64,000 nucleotides of DNA from Streptomyces sp. NBC_00273. Lineage in GTDB: Bacteria > Actinomycetota > Actinomycetes > Streptomycetales > Streptomycetaceae. Positions 1 to 8,105 of this stretch are shown in pieces. Every line of letters begins with the position of its first letter. Positions within the stretch are counted from its first letter, which is position 1. The position numbers and the translations under genes are program-made. The DNA is taken from the NCBI RefSeq assembly GCF_036178145.1, contig NZ_CP108067.1:2976001-3040000 (forward strand), given 5' to 3'. Below the pieces are notes generated by a model, which saw only the letters and a list, made by a program, of their open reading frames with translations, did not search any database and was not told the DNA's origin.

Positions 1-606
1 TACGACCCGATGGGCGAGTCCCTCCGGGACGCCGACACGACCCGCGGCCAGGGCTACCTCGCGCACGCCGACGGGGTCCTGCTGGTGACCGACGTGCTCG
101 CCGCGCCCGTCGTACGCCGGGCCCTGCACGCGGGCGACACCGAACGGGCCGAGGCCGCCCGGCCGGCCGACCTGGGCCCGGCGGAGACGTACGCGGGGTT
201 CACGGGCGAGCTGCAGGGGCTCGGCGGCCGTCGCGGGCGCCTGCCCGTGGCCACGGTGGTGACCAAGCGGGACGCACTGGACCGCCTGGACTCGCTGCCG
301 CGGCCGACCGAGCCGGTCGAGGCGTGGCTGGCCGGGATCGGGCTGGACGAGCTGGTCCGGGCCCTCGGCCACGACTTCGCGGCGGCCCGGTACTGGGTGG
401 TCAGCGCCCGCGCCGCGACCGGGGCGGGGGCCCTGGACACCGAGCGGCGGCGGGCGGCGGAGCCGGTGCTCTGGCTGCTGTCACGGACCGGGTTGCGCGT
501 CGGACGGCTCGTACGGGACCCGGAGGAGCGGCCGGACGCGCGGACCCGGCCGGATCCGCAGGAGCCGCAGGCCGCGCACCGCGGGGAAAGGAGCAACACC
601 CCATGA
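1..606 (+). CDS. TRAFAC-type GTPase, C-terminal part
   Basis: The reading frame is open from the first base, so the start lies upstream and only the last ~200 residues are visible. They show a hydrophobic strand (HADGVLLVTDV), a G4-type TKRD motif in VVTKRDALDRL and a G5-like SARAATG stretch, the usual end of a TRAFAC GTPase domain; the P-loop is outside the window. The stop codon overlaps the start of a 42-residue membrane peptide, followed closely by vWA, PP2C and kinase genes. Family knowledge suggests one of the double-GTPase (DO-GTPase) proteins found with such triads. The GTPase call is good; the exact subfamily is inference. Confidence 0.7.
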   Translation, partial: YDPMGESLRDADTTRGQGYLAHADGVLLVTDVLAAPVVRRALHAGDTERAEAARPADLGPAETYAGFTGELQGLGGRRGRLPVATVVTKRDALDRLDSLPRPTEPVEAWLAGIGLDELVRALGHDFAAARYWVVSARAATGAGALDTERRRAAEPVLWLLSRTGLRVGRLVRDPEERPDARTRPDPQEPQAAHRGERSNTP

Positions 607-731
607 TGACACCGCAGATCACGCGGGGCCGACGGTTGATGGCGGCCCTGTTCGTGTCGGCGGTCGTGATGACGGCGGCCGCCGCGGTGGCGGCGCTGGT
701 GCGGTACGTCCCGCAATGGACCGGAAGTTGA
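603..731 (+). CDS. 42-residue single-pass membrane peptide
   Basis: A short gene starts at ATG 603 inside the stop of the GTPase gene (ATGA overlap), and GGAAAGGAG just upstream can serve as ribosome binding site. The product has a basic N-terminus (TRGRRL), one hydrophobic helix at about residues 13-33 and a short aromatic tail. It sits between the GTPase and vWA genes in a translationally coupled run, so it may anchor or sense for that system at the membrane. The role is inferred; the gene is supported by overlap and coding bias. Confidence 0.6.
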   Translation: MMTPQITRGRRLMAALFVSAVVMTAAAAVAALVRYVPQWTGS

Positions 732-743
732 AGGAGACACGCG

Positions 744-1430
744 GTGAGTGACATCCCCGGCGGGCCGATGGCGAACCGGCCCGTCCATTTCATCTGGCTG
801 CTCGACTGCTCGTACTCGATGCAGGGCGAGAAGATCGGCCAGCTCAACTACGCGATCAGAGAAGCGATCCCGGAGATGCTCTCCGTCGCGCAGGACAATC
901 CGGCGGCCCAGCTGCTGCTGCGCACGATGACGTTCTCCACGACGGCCCGCTGGCACCACAAGGACCCGGTGCCGGTCGAACAGTTCACCTGGCAGGACGT
1001 ACAGGTGGACGGCATGACCAATCTCGGTGAGGCCCTTCAGCTCGCGGCGCGCGAACTGGACACCCCGCCGATGCCGCAGCGGGCCCTGAAGCCGGTGCTG
1101 GCGCTGGTCTCCGACGGGGTGCCGACGGACGACTGGAAGTCGGGGCTGCGGGCGATGGACGCGACCCCGTGGGGCCGCAAGGCGGTCCGGGTGGCCATCG
1201 CGATCGGCGCGGACGCCGACCGCAACGTGCTCCAGGAGTTCCTGGGCAACCCCGAGCTGCAGCCGCTGGACGCGAACAGCCCCAAGCAGCTGGCGGCGGC
1301 GATCCGCTGGGCCTCGACGGCCGCGGTGAAGGCGGCCTCCCAACCGGTGGCGGGCTTCGGGGACGCGACCGTGAAGCAGCCGCCGTACGCCCCGCCGGTG
1401 CTCGCCGACGACGATGACGACGTGTGGTGA
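744..1430 (+). CDS. von Willebrand factor A domain protein (TerY-like)
   Basis: The 228-residue protein is essentially one vWA domain. The metal-ion-dependent adhesion site is complete: D21, S23 and S25 in DCSYS, T92 in GMTNLGEA and D124 in LVSDGVPTDD. The C-terminus ends in a run of aspartates. GTG 744 is chosen because GAAGGAG lies at the right distance upstream. The gene overlaps the following PP2C gene. In known TerY-type systems a vWA protein scaffolds a PP2C phosphatase and a Ser/Thr kinase; the order here (vWA, PP2C, kinase) fits. No signal peptide is present, so it is cytoplasmic. Its binding partner is unknown. Confidence 0.85.
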   Translation: MSDIPGGPMANRPVHFIWLLDCSYSMQGEKIGQLNYAIREAIPEMLSVAQDNPAAQLLLRTMTFSTTARWHHKDPVPVEQFTWQDVQVDGMTNLGEALQLAARELDTPPMPQRALKPVLALVSDGVPTDDWKSGLRAMDATPWGRKAVRVAIAIGADADRNVLQEFLGNPELQPLDANSPKQLAAAIRWASTAAVKAASQPVAGFGDATVKQPPYAPPVLADDDDDVW

Positions 1431-2368
1431 GCGATCCCGTGCGGATGATCCAGGGACCGCTGCCGTGCTGGGACACGATCCAGGGCAGCGTCCAGGGCGT
1501 GAACAAGGCGCGCAACCAGGACCACCACGACGCGGAGGGGCTAGGGACCGCCGCCCGGCCCCTGATCATGGCGGTGGCCGACGGCCACGGATCGGCGGTG
1601 CACGCGCGCAGTCATTTCGGGTCCCGGTTCGCCGTGGACCTGTTCGTCCAGCAGGCCCGGCAGTTCGCCGCGCTCGCCGAGCCCCGGGGCGAGCAGCGGC
1701 CGCCCAGCCTGGCCTGGCTGATGAACTACGCCCAGTACACGCTGCCCCGCCAACTGGTCAGCGCTTGGCAGGAGAAGGCGCTCGGGCACTGGGAACGCAA
1801 CAGCGCGCACGGCGAGCCCGGGCCGTCCCCGACGGACAAGCTGGTGCTGTACGGGAGCACGCTCGTCGGCGCCGTGCTGACCCCCCGGGTCTTCGCGGCC
1901 TGGCAGCTCGGGGACGGCGAACTGACCGTGGTGACCGACGACGGGCAGGTGACCGTCCCGCTCGCGCCGGACGAGGCGGACCTGGGCGACGAGACGGAGT
2001 CCCTGTGCTCGCCGCAGGCCTGGCTGCGGGTCCGTACGCACTGGGCGCCGGTGACCGCACCGGCGCGGGCGCCGCGGCTGGTGTCGCTCTCCACCGACGG
2101 GCTGTCCAAGAGCTTCGCCTCGGACAGCGGCTTCCGCCAGTTCATGGCCGGACTGGACGAGCGGCTGTCGGCGGAGGGACCGGAGTGCGTCCGGGCCGTC
2201 CTGCCGGAGTGGCTGGCCAAGGCCTCCCAGCACTCGGGGGACGACACCACCCTGGTGGCGGCCTGGCACACCGCCACGGCCCTGACCGAACCCGGCGGGG
2301 CGGCGCCCGGCAGCTCCGGCTCCGCCGACCCTGCCGACATGACAGACCCGTACAGGAGTGACGAATGA
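1427..2368 (+). CDS. PP2C-family protein phosphatase
   Basis: About 313 residues with the metal-dependent phosphatase signatures: MAVADGHGSAVHA for the first metal-binding Asp and DGHG, GSTLVGAVL, the LGDGEL strand, STDGLSKS and the terminal SGDDTTLV motif. It should remove phosphate from Ser/Thr, probably opposing the kinase encoded next. Two GTG codons are adjacent; 1427 (GTG AGC GAT) is preferred because it shares bases with the stop of the vWA gene. The 3' end overlaps the kinase start by four bases (ATGA). The Pro/Gly/Ser-rich last 30 residues are probably disordered. Confidence 0.88.
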   Translation: MSDPVRMIQGPLPCWDTIQGSVQGVNKARNQDHHDAEGLGTAARPLIMAVADGHGSAVHARSHFGSRFAVDLFVQQARQFAALAEPRGEQRPPSLAWLMNYAQYTLPRQLVSAWQEKALGHWERNSAHGEPGPSPTDKLVLYGSTLVGAVLTPRVFAAWQLGDGELTVVTDDGQVTVPLAPDEADLGDETESLCSPQAWLRVRTHWAPVTAPARAPRLVSLSTDGLSKSFASDSGFRQFMAGLDERLSAEGPECVRAVLPEWLAKASQHSGDDTTLVAAWHTATALTEPGGAAPGSSGSADPADMTDPYRSDE

Positions 2369-3696
2369 GCGGCATGCTCGACAGCGGTACCCGGCTGACG
2401 GCCGACAGCGGCCTGGGCGTGGAGGTGTCCGACCTGCTCGGCGCCGGCGGCCAGGGGGAGGTCTACCGGGTGCGCACCCCGGCCGGCGACCAGGCCCTCA
2501 AGTGGTACTACCCGGCCTGCGCGACGCCCGAGCAGGAGGACATCGTCCGCCAGCTGGTGGACCGGGGCTTCGACGACGACCGCTTCCTGTGGCCCCGGGA
2601 CTTCGTGGGCAACGGGCGCGGCGGCTTCGGCTACCTGATGGACATCCGCCCGGAGCGCTTCAAGGGCCTGCCGCTGCTCTTCCGCCGCAAGCTGCGGACC
2701 ACGATCCGCGCGCTGCTCACCGCCTGCCTGTACACGGTCGAGGCGTACCAGGCGCTGCATTCGCGCGGGATCGCCTACCGGGACATCTCCTGGGGGAACC
2801 TGCTCTTCGACCCGACCACCGGCGAGGTGCTGGTCTGCGACAACGACAACGCAGTGGTCGAGGGCGACAGCACGGGCATCTCGGGGACCATGGCGTTCAT
2901 GGCTCCCGAGCTGGTGCGCGGCGAGCCCGGGGTCTCCCCCGGCACCCAGAGCGACCTGCACTCCCTGTCCGTGCTGCTGTTCATGCTGCTGATGAACCAC
3001 CATCCGCTGATGGGCAAGCGGGAGTTGGACATCCGCTGCTTCGACGAGGCCGCCGAGCGCAAGCTGTACGGGAAGGACCCGCTGTTCCTCTTCGACCCGC
3101 TGGACCGCTCCAACGCCCCCGACCCGGTGGAGCACGCCACGGTACTGGCCACCTGGGCGGTGGTGCCCGATTCCCTGCGCGCCCTGTTCACCAGGAACTT
3201 CACGCGGGGCCTGAACGACCCGCCGGCCCGGGTCCGGGAGTCGCAGTGGCGCGACGCGCTCCGGGCGGCCCTCGACGCGGTCGTGGACTGCGCCCACTGC
3301 GGGAAGCAGAACATGACCGAGCCCCGGTCCGCCACCCCGGGCACCTGCTGGAGCTGCGGGAACGCACTGGTGCTGCCGCCCCGGCTGGTGCTGACCACGC
3401 CCCCGCCGCGCACCGAACACCACATCCTGCTGCACCGGTCCTCGCGGGTGCAGGCGCACCACCTGGCGCCGGAGCCGGCCCGGCACGACTACGGCGACGG
3501 CACGCTGGTGGCGCAGCTGACCGAGCATCCGCAGCGGCCGGGGAAGTTCGGGCTGGCCAACCGTTCCGGGTCGGCGTGGACGGGCACCCGCGCGGACGGC
3601 AGCACGCAGGAGATCGCCCCGGGGCAGACCGTGCCGCTGCGTTCGGGGCTGGAGCTGGACTTCGGCGGCGCGCGGGCCGTCGTACGGGCGAGGTGA
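2365..3696 (+). CDS. Ser/Thr protein kinase with C-terminal zinc ribbon
   Basis: A 443-residue protein with a kinase domain in the N-terminal ~300 residues: glycine loop LLGAGGQGEVY, lysine in QALKWYY, catalytic loop YRDISWGN (HRD written as YRD), magnesium loop DND instead of DFG, and an APE motif in MAFMAPE. Catalytic Asp and Lys are kept, so it is probably active. A four-cysteine ribbon (CAHCGKQN then CWSCGN) follows at about 310-335, then a C-terminal beta-rich part that could be an FHA-like or Ig-like fold. The unusual HRD and DFG variants and the ribbon match kinases coupled to vWA and PP2C proteins rather than PknB types. No membrane segment. Confidence 0.87.
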   Translation: MSGMLDSGTRLTADSGLGVEVSDLLGAGGQGEVYRVRTPAGDQALKWYYPACATPEQEDIVRQLVDRGFDDDRFLWPRDFVGNGRGGFGYLMDIRPERFKGLPLLFRRKLRTTIRALLTACLYTVEAYQALHSRGIAYRDISWGNLLFDPTTGEVLVCDNDNAVVEGDSTGISGTMAFMAPELVRGEPGVSPGTQSDLHSLSVLLFMLLMNHHPLMGKRELDIRCFDEAAERKLYGKDPLFLFDPLDRSNAPDPVEHATVLATWAVVPDSLRALFTRNFTRGLNDPPARVRESQWRDALRAALDAVVDCAHCGKQNMTEPRSATPGTCWSCGNALVLPPRLVLTTPPPRTEHHILLHRSSRVQAHHLAPEPARHDYGDGTLVAQLTEHPQRPGKFGLANRSGSAWTGTRADGSTQEIAPGQTVPLRSGLELDFGGARAVVRAR

Positions 3697-3720
3697 GACG
3701 GCCCGGGCGCGGCCCGGAGG

Positions 3721-4542
3721 TCAGCCCAGCAGGCGGCTGATCTCCTCGGCGAGGGCGAGGCCGGTGCTGCCCGCGCCCAGCCCGAGGGTGATGGTTTCCA
3801 GCGACCGCCGGATCAGGCCCGGTTCGGCGGCGCGCCCCTCCTGTCCGGCCCGGTCCAGCTCTCCGTACAGGGCCCGCGCCGCGTCGCCCCGCTCCGGCGC
3901 GGCCCCCTCCGCCCGGAGCCACCGGGCGAGTTCGGCGGCGGGGCGCCTGGTCGTAGGAGCTGGTGTCGACGTCGTGGTCCTTCAGGAACCGTTCGGTCGC
4001 GTTCAGCACGCCCTACTGGAGCCGCTGGAGGAAGTCCTGGGAGTCCGTCCGCTCGGAGAAGCCCAGCTGCTTCCAATCGGCGACCCGCTCGCGGAGGCTG
4101 TCCACGGCTCCGTAGTCGAAGCGCAGGTGCCGCCGGCCGATCTCGCGGCGCGTCCTCTCCAGTGCCCGGGCCCGCTCGCCCCGGGCCGAAGCCCCCCGGA
4201 CCAGCCGTCCGGGGGTGCCGAGCAGCGCCGACGCGGTGGCGGCGGTGGCGACGCGGAAGAGGTCCCACCAGCGTTCCCATCCGTCCAGCGGCAGCTGGTG
4301 CACCCGGTAGAAGCGCGCCGCCGGTCGCGCCGGTCGATCCGCCGTACGGAGGCCCGCGCGTGGCGGGCCAGGGCCACCGGGTCGATGCCGAGCGAGGGCC
4401 CGGTGGCGCGCAGCCGGTCCTCGGTGAGCTCCACGTCCACCTCGCGGGCGAAGCCCTCGTCGAGGTGCGCTCCCGCGCACAGCAGCCGGGTCACCGCGTC
4501 GTCCCGGTACTGCGCCAGTACCGGTAGTCGGCGTGCTGCCAT
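3721..4542 (-). pseudogene. decayed gene of unknown function (two frameshifts and a nonsense codon)
   Basis: A single coding signal runs on the minus strand from ATG 4542 (GGAGGACGCGAG as ribosome site) to a TGA at 3721 but changes frame twice. The first ~75 residues (MAARRLPVLAQYRDD onward) are in one frame; near 4320 it shifts to the frame giving ARFYRVHQLPLDGW through DSQDFLQRLQ. That frame meets an in-frame TAG at 4013-4015 (one base from Gln CAG) and resumes with LNATERFLKDHDVD. Near 3940 it shifts again to finish with AELARWLRAEG to EISRLLG. The intact product would be ~270 residues. The family was not recognised. Confidence 0.7.
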
Positions 4543-4721
4543 CTCGCGTCCTCCACCGGGGCCGTGTCGTCTCACCGTACGTAAACGGGCCCTGGCTGTG
4601 CCGGGGTTGGACGGGACGCGGCTCGGGTGGTCCCCGTACTCAGGCGGCCCGTGCAGCCGGTGGCGCCGAACTGAGCATCCGTACTCAGGCCCGGGCTCGG
4701 CCGGCTTGTCATCGTGTGTGC

Positions 4722-5744
4722 ATGTTCATTCAGCCATCTGATCAGCTGCCGCGCGCCGGGATAACCGCCGTCGGCAGCCTGCTGCCCGACGAGGTGCTGT
4801 CCTCCGACGCCCTTCAGCGGGAGGTGGCGCACCGCAGTGGACTGGCGCTGCCGCCGAGGCTGCTGACGCAGGCCACCGGAATCGTCTCCCGCCGTGTCGC
4901 GGGCGAGGGCGTGTACGCCTCCACCCTCGCGGTGGGCGCCGCCCGCCGGGCCCTGGCGGCCGCCGGACTCGGTCCGCTCGACGTCGACCTGCTGCTGTTC
5001 GCGTCCGCCTCCCGCGACCTGGTCGAGCCGGCCACCGCGCACATCGTGCAGGCCGAACTGGGCTCGCGGGCCCACGCCCTGGACGTCACCAACGCCTGCA
5101 ACAGCTTCGTCAACGGGATCGACCTCGCCCGCTCCATGATCCTCGCCGGGCGGGCGCAGCGGGCCCTGGTGGTCACCGGCGAGACGCCGAGCCGGGCCGT
5201 GCGCAAGGACCCGGCCGATCTCGCCGAGCTGCGCGACGGCTTCGCCGGATACACCTTCGGCGACGCGGGGGCGGCGGTGCTCGTGGAGGCCGTGGAGCGC
5301 GGCGGGATCCTCGACGTGGACACCGAGACCCATTCGGAGCACTGGGAGGTCGGGGGCATCCCGGGCGGCGGGTCACGGCACCCGCGCGGGGACGCGTACA
5401 CGTACTTCCGCGGCGACGGGCACGAGCTGCGGGGCGTCTTCGAAAAGGTGGGCACCGCGGTCATCGACCGGACGCTGCACCGCACGGGCATGGACTGGGA
5501 CGACTTCGCCAAGGTGCTGGTGCACCAGGTGACGGTGCCGTACCTGGAGCGGTTCGCGGAACTGACCGGGGTGCCCGCCGGGAAGCTGGTGGTGACGGTG
5601 CCCGAGCTCGGCAACGTCGCGAGCGCGAGCATCGGCCTCCAGCTGGACCGGGTCTTCGGGGAACTCGCGCCGGGGGAACGGGTGTTGTTCGTGGGTCTCG
5701 GTGGCGGCATCAGCATCATGACGATGGTCTGGGAGAAGTCGTGA
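4722..5744 (+). CDS. FabH/OleA-like ketosynthase III (condensing enzyme)
   Basis: A 340-residue thiolase-fold enzyme with the full KAS III triad: Cys126 in DVTNACNSF, His268 in VLVHQVTV and Asn298 in ELGNVASAS, plus the glycine-rich end FVGLGGGIS. It lies far from fatty-acid synthesis genes and starts an operon with an adenylating ligase and an epimerase-type reductase. That context fits an OleA-type condensation of two acyl chains, or a starter/priming ketosynthase for a lipid metabolite, better than housekeeping FabH. ATG 4722 has no clear ribosome site; upstream in-frame sequence is not gene-like. Its stop overlaps the next start (GTGA). Confidence 0.85.
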   Translation: MFIQPSDQLPRAGITAVGSLLPDEVLSSDALQREVAHRSGLALPPRLLTQATGIVSRRVAGEGVYASTLAVGAARRALAAAGLGPLDVDLLLFASASRDLVEPATAHIVQAELGSRAHALDVTNACNSFVNGIDLARSMILAGRAQRALVVTGETPSRAVRKDPADLAELRDGFAGYTFGDAGAAVLVEAVERGGILDVDTETHSEHWEVGGIPGGGSRHPRGDAYTYFRGDGHELRGVFEKVGTAVIDRTLHRTGMDWDDFAKVLVHQVTVPYLERFAELTGVPAGKLVVTVPELGNVASASIGLQLDRVFGELAPGERVLFVGLGGGISIMTMVWEKS

Positions 5745-6496
5745 CGGCCGCGAGCGCGCCGATGTGGGTGGTCGTGCCCGCGCACGAGGAGGAGGCCCGG
5801 CTGGCCGACACCCTGCGGGCGCTCGCCGCGCAGCGGGACCGGGACTTCACCCTGCTGGTCGTCGACAACGCCTCGACGGACGGGACGGGCGCCGTCGCCC
5901 GCGCGTTCGCGGCCGGCGCGCCCTTCCCGGTGGAGGTGATCGAGGAGCCGGAGAAGGGGGTCGGCTCCGCGGTGGACACCGGCTTCCGGTACGCGATCGG
6001 CCGCGGCGCGGCCCTGCTCGCCCGTACGGACGCCGACTGCCTGCCCCGGCCCGGCTGGACCGGCGCCGCCCGCACCGCGCTGATCCGCAGCCCCGGGCTG
6101 GTGTGCGGGCGGATCGTGGCCCGCCGCGACGAGCACGGCCCGCTGGGCCGGGCCGGGTTCGGCGCGCTGGTGGCCCTCGCCGCGCTCTTCGGCCGGCTGC
6201 GGCCCGAGCACGCCAGGCGGCGCGGCTACCGGGCGCCGTACCGCATGCACGCCGGGAACAACATGGCCATCACGGCCGAGCTGTACCTGGGCGTCGGCGG
6301 GATGCCCCGGCGCCCCTCACCGACCGACCGGCTCTTCCTCAACGCCGTACGCCGCCACACCGACCGGATCACGCACTGCCGGGAGATGGTCGTGGAGAAC
6401 TCCACGCGGCGGCTGCGGGCCTACGGGATCGCCGGAACCGCCCGCTGGTACCTCGACCAGGGCAGCGGCACGCACGGAACGGACGACCCCCGCTGA
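5741..6496 (+). CDS. family 2 glycosyltransferase
   Basis: The 251-residue protein has a GT-A fold: N-terminal strand VVVPAHEEEARLADTL, LLVVDNASTDGT, a DAD-type metal site in LARTDADCLP, and GNNMAITAELY further on. It should move a sugar from a nucleotide-sugar to an acceptor and has no membrane helices. Start GTG 5741 overlaps the ketosynthase stop and its own stop overlaps the ligase start (TGATG), so it belongs to this biosynthetic operon. A glycosyltransferase is unusual in an Ole-like cluster and suggests that the product, or a precursor, is glycosylated. Donor and acceptor are unknown. Confidence 0.8.
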   Translation: MTAASAPMWVVVPAHEEEARLADTLRALAAQRDRDFTLLVVDNASTDGTGAVARAFAAGAPFPVEVIEEPEKGVGSAVDTGFRYAIGRGAALLARTDADCLPRPGWTGAARTALIRSPGLVCGRIVARRDEHGPLGRAGFGALVALAALFGRLRPEHARRRGYRAPYRMHAGNNMAITAELYLGVGGMPRRPSPTDRLFLNAVRRHTDRITHCREMVVENSTRRLRAYGIAGTARWYLDQGSGTHGTDDPR

Positions 6497-7989
6497 TGTT
6501 GGACCACCTCGACCACGCGCTGCGCAGCCGCCCCGAGCGGCCCGCCGTGCTCACCGCCGGCCGCACCGGCGCGCCCCGGGTGCGCGCCACCCGCGGGGAA
6601 CTCGCCGAGCTGGCCGACGCCTTCGCCGCGGCCCTGCACGCGCGCGGGCTGCGCGCCGGGGACACCGTCGGCGTCGCCGTGCGCCCCGGGCCGCGTGCCC
6701 TGGCCGTCCTGCTCGCGCTGTGGCGGCTCGGGCTGCGCGGGGCCGTACTGGATCCGGGCGCCGGCCCCGACGTGCTGCGCGCCCGCCTCGCGCTGGCCCG
6801 GCCCGCGCTGGTGCTGGCCGACGCGACCGCGCAGGCGGTGGCGGGCTGGGCCCGGCCGCTGGCCCGCCGGGCCCGGCTCGCGCTGCCGGACCTGGCCGGG
6901 CTGGGGCCGGTGGCCACGGTCGGGCCCCGGCTGCCGGGCTGCGCGCCCGCGCTGGACCTGGGCGCGTCCCGACGGGGCGTGCCCGCGCCCGGCGCCGACC
7001 TGGACGGGGACGCCGACGCGGTGATCGTGTTCACCTCCGGGACCACGTCCCTGCCGCGGGCCGTCGTCCACACCCGGGCGAGCTTGGCCGCCGGCATGAC
7101 CACGGTCTCCGCCCTCTTCGACGCGCGCGGGGACCGGCCGGTGCTCGGCGGCACCTTCTTCGTCCTCGTCCCCTCGCTGGCGCGCGGCGCGGCCGTCGCC
7201 CTCCCTGCGGGCAACTCCCGGGTGCTGGCCCGTCAGCTGCACCGGCTGCGGCCCCAGGACACCTATCTGACCCCGCCCCGGCTGCGGGACGCGCTGGGTG
7301 CGGGCGCCCGCTTCCACGGCCGCGTGTGGACGGGCTCGGCCCCGGCCGGCGCCGGGCTGCTGGAACGCGTGCGCGCGGCGGGCGCGGCCGAGGCCTGGGG
7401 GGTGTACGCGCTGACCGAGCTGTTCCCGGCCGCCGCGGTCGAGGCGCGGGAGAAGTCCGCGTTCGAGGCGGCCGGGGAGCACGGGGACCTGGTCGGGGCG
7501 CCCCTGCCCGGGGTACGCGCCAAGCCGGACGGGAGCGGGCAGCTGTTGCTGTCCGGCCCCGCGGCCCGCCACCGCTACCTCGGGGAGGAGCCAGACCCGT
7601 GGGTGCGTACGGGCGACCGGGCACGGCTGGACGGCGCGGGCCGCATCGTCCTCGAAGGCAGGAGCAAGGACATGGTGCTGCGCCGGGCCGAGAACATCTA
7701 CCCGGGGCTGTACGAGCCCGCCCTGCACGTGCCGGGGGTGGAACTGGCCGTGCTCGTCGGCATCCCGGCCGGCGACGGCGACGAACGGCTGGTCGCCGTC
7801 GTGCAGCCGCGGCGCGGCGCGGACGAACGGGCCCTGCGCGCCGCCCTGTCGGAGCCGGTCCGGCGGATGGGCACGGCCCGGCCCGACGCCCTGCTGCTCG
7901 CGCGGATCCCGCTGTCGGGGCGCTCGCGCAAACCGGACCGGGCTGCGACGGCCGCGCTGGCGGCGCGCCGGCTGGGCCCCGCGCGATGA
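6496..7989 (+). CDS. adenylate-forming ligase (acyl-CoA synthetase / OleC-like)
   Basis: A 497-residue ANL-superfamily enzyme. The P-loop A3 motif is IVFTSGTTSLPRAV (the usual Lys region is altered), the A5 motif reads YALTELFP, A7 is WVRTGDRARLD, and A8 is EGRSKDMVLRRAENIYP. A C-terminal lysine lies in SGRSRKPDRAA, as in A10. It would adenylate a carboxylate with ATP. Beside a condensing enzyme and an OleD-like reductase it could act like OleC, which turns beta-hydroxy acids into beta-lactones; a plain fatty acyl-CoA ligase is the alternative. Start ATG overlaps the previous stop. A 116-base gap separates it from the next gene. Confidence 0.8.
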   Translation: MLDHLDHALRSRPERPAVLTAGRTGAPRVRATRGELAELADAFAAALHARGLRAGDTVGVAVRPGPRALAVLLALWRLGLRGAVLDPGAGPDVLRARLALARPALVLADATAQAVAGWARPLARRARLALPDLAGLGPVATVGPRLPGCAPALDLGASRRGVPAPGADLDGDADAVIVFTSGTTSLPRAVVHTRASLAAGMTTVSALFDARGDRPVLGGTFFVLVPSLARGAAVALPAGNSRVLARQLHRLRPQDTYLTPPRLRDALGAGARFHGRVWTGSAPAGAGLLERVRAAGAAEAWGVYALTELFPAAAVEAREKSAFEAAGEHGDLVGAPLPGVRAKPDGSGQLLLSGPAARHRYLGEEPDPWVRTGDRARLDGAGRIVLEGRSKDMVLRRAENIYPGLYEPALHVPGVELAVLVGIPAGDGDERLVAVVQPRRGADERALRAALSEPVRRMGTARPDALLLARIPLSGRSRKPDRAATAALAARRLGPAR

Positions 7990-8105
7990 CGGCCCGCACC
8001 GCCGGGCCGGGGACCCGCGTCACGGCCGGTTCCGGGGCCGCGCGCCCGACACCTTCCCCGGCCGTTCCCGACCGGTCCGCCGCTTCCACGGAGGTACACC
8101 CCCCG

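Noticed and set aside
54-1343. Long minus-strand open frame opposite the GTPase and vWA genes
   Set aside because: Shadow frame caused by high GC; Arg/His-rich translation without motifs, while the plus strand carries clear domain signatures.
4722-5744. Housekeeping FabH
   Set aside because: The triad fits, but no acyl carrier protein, FabD or FabF gene is near, and the operon partners point to specialised metabolism.
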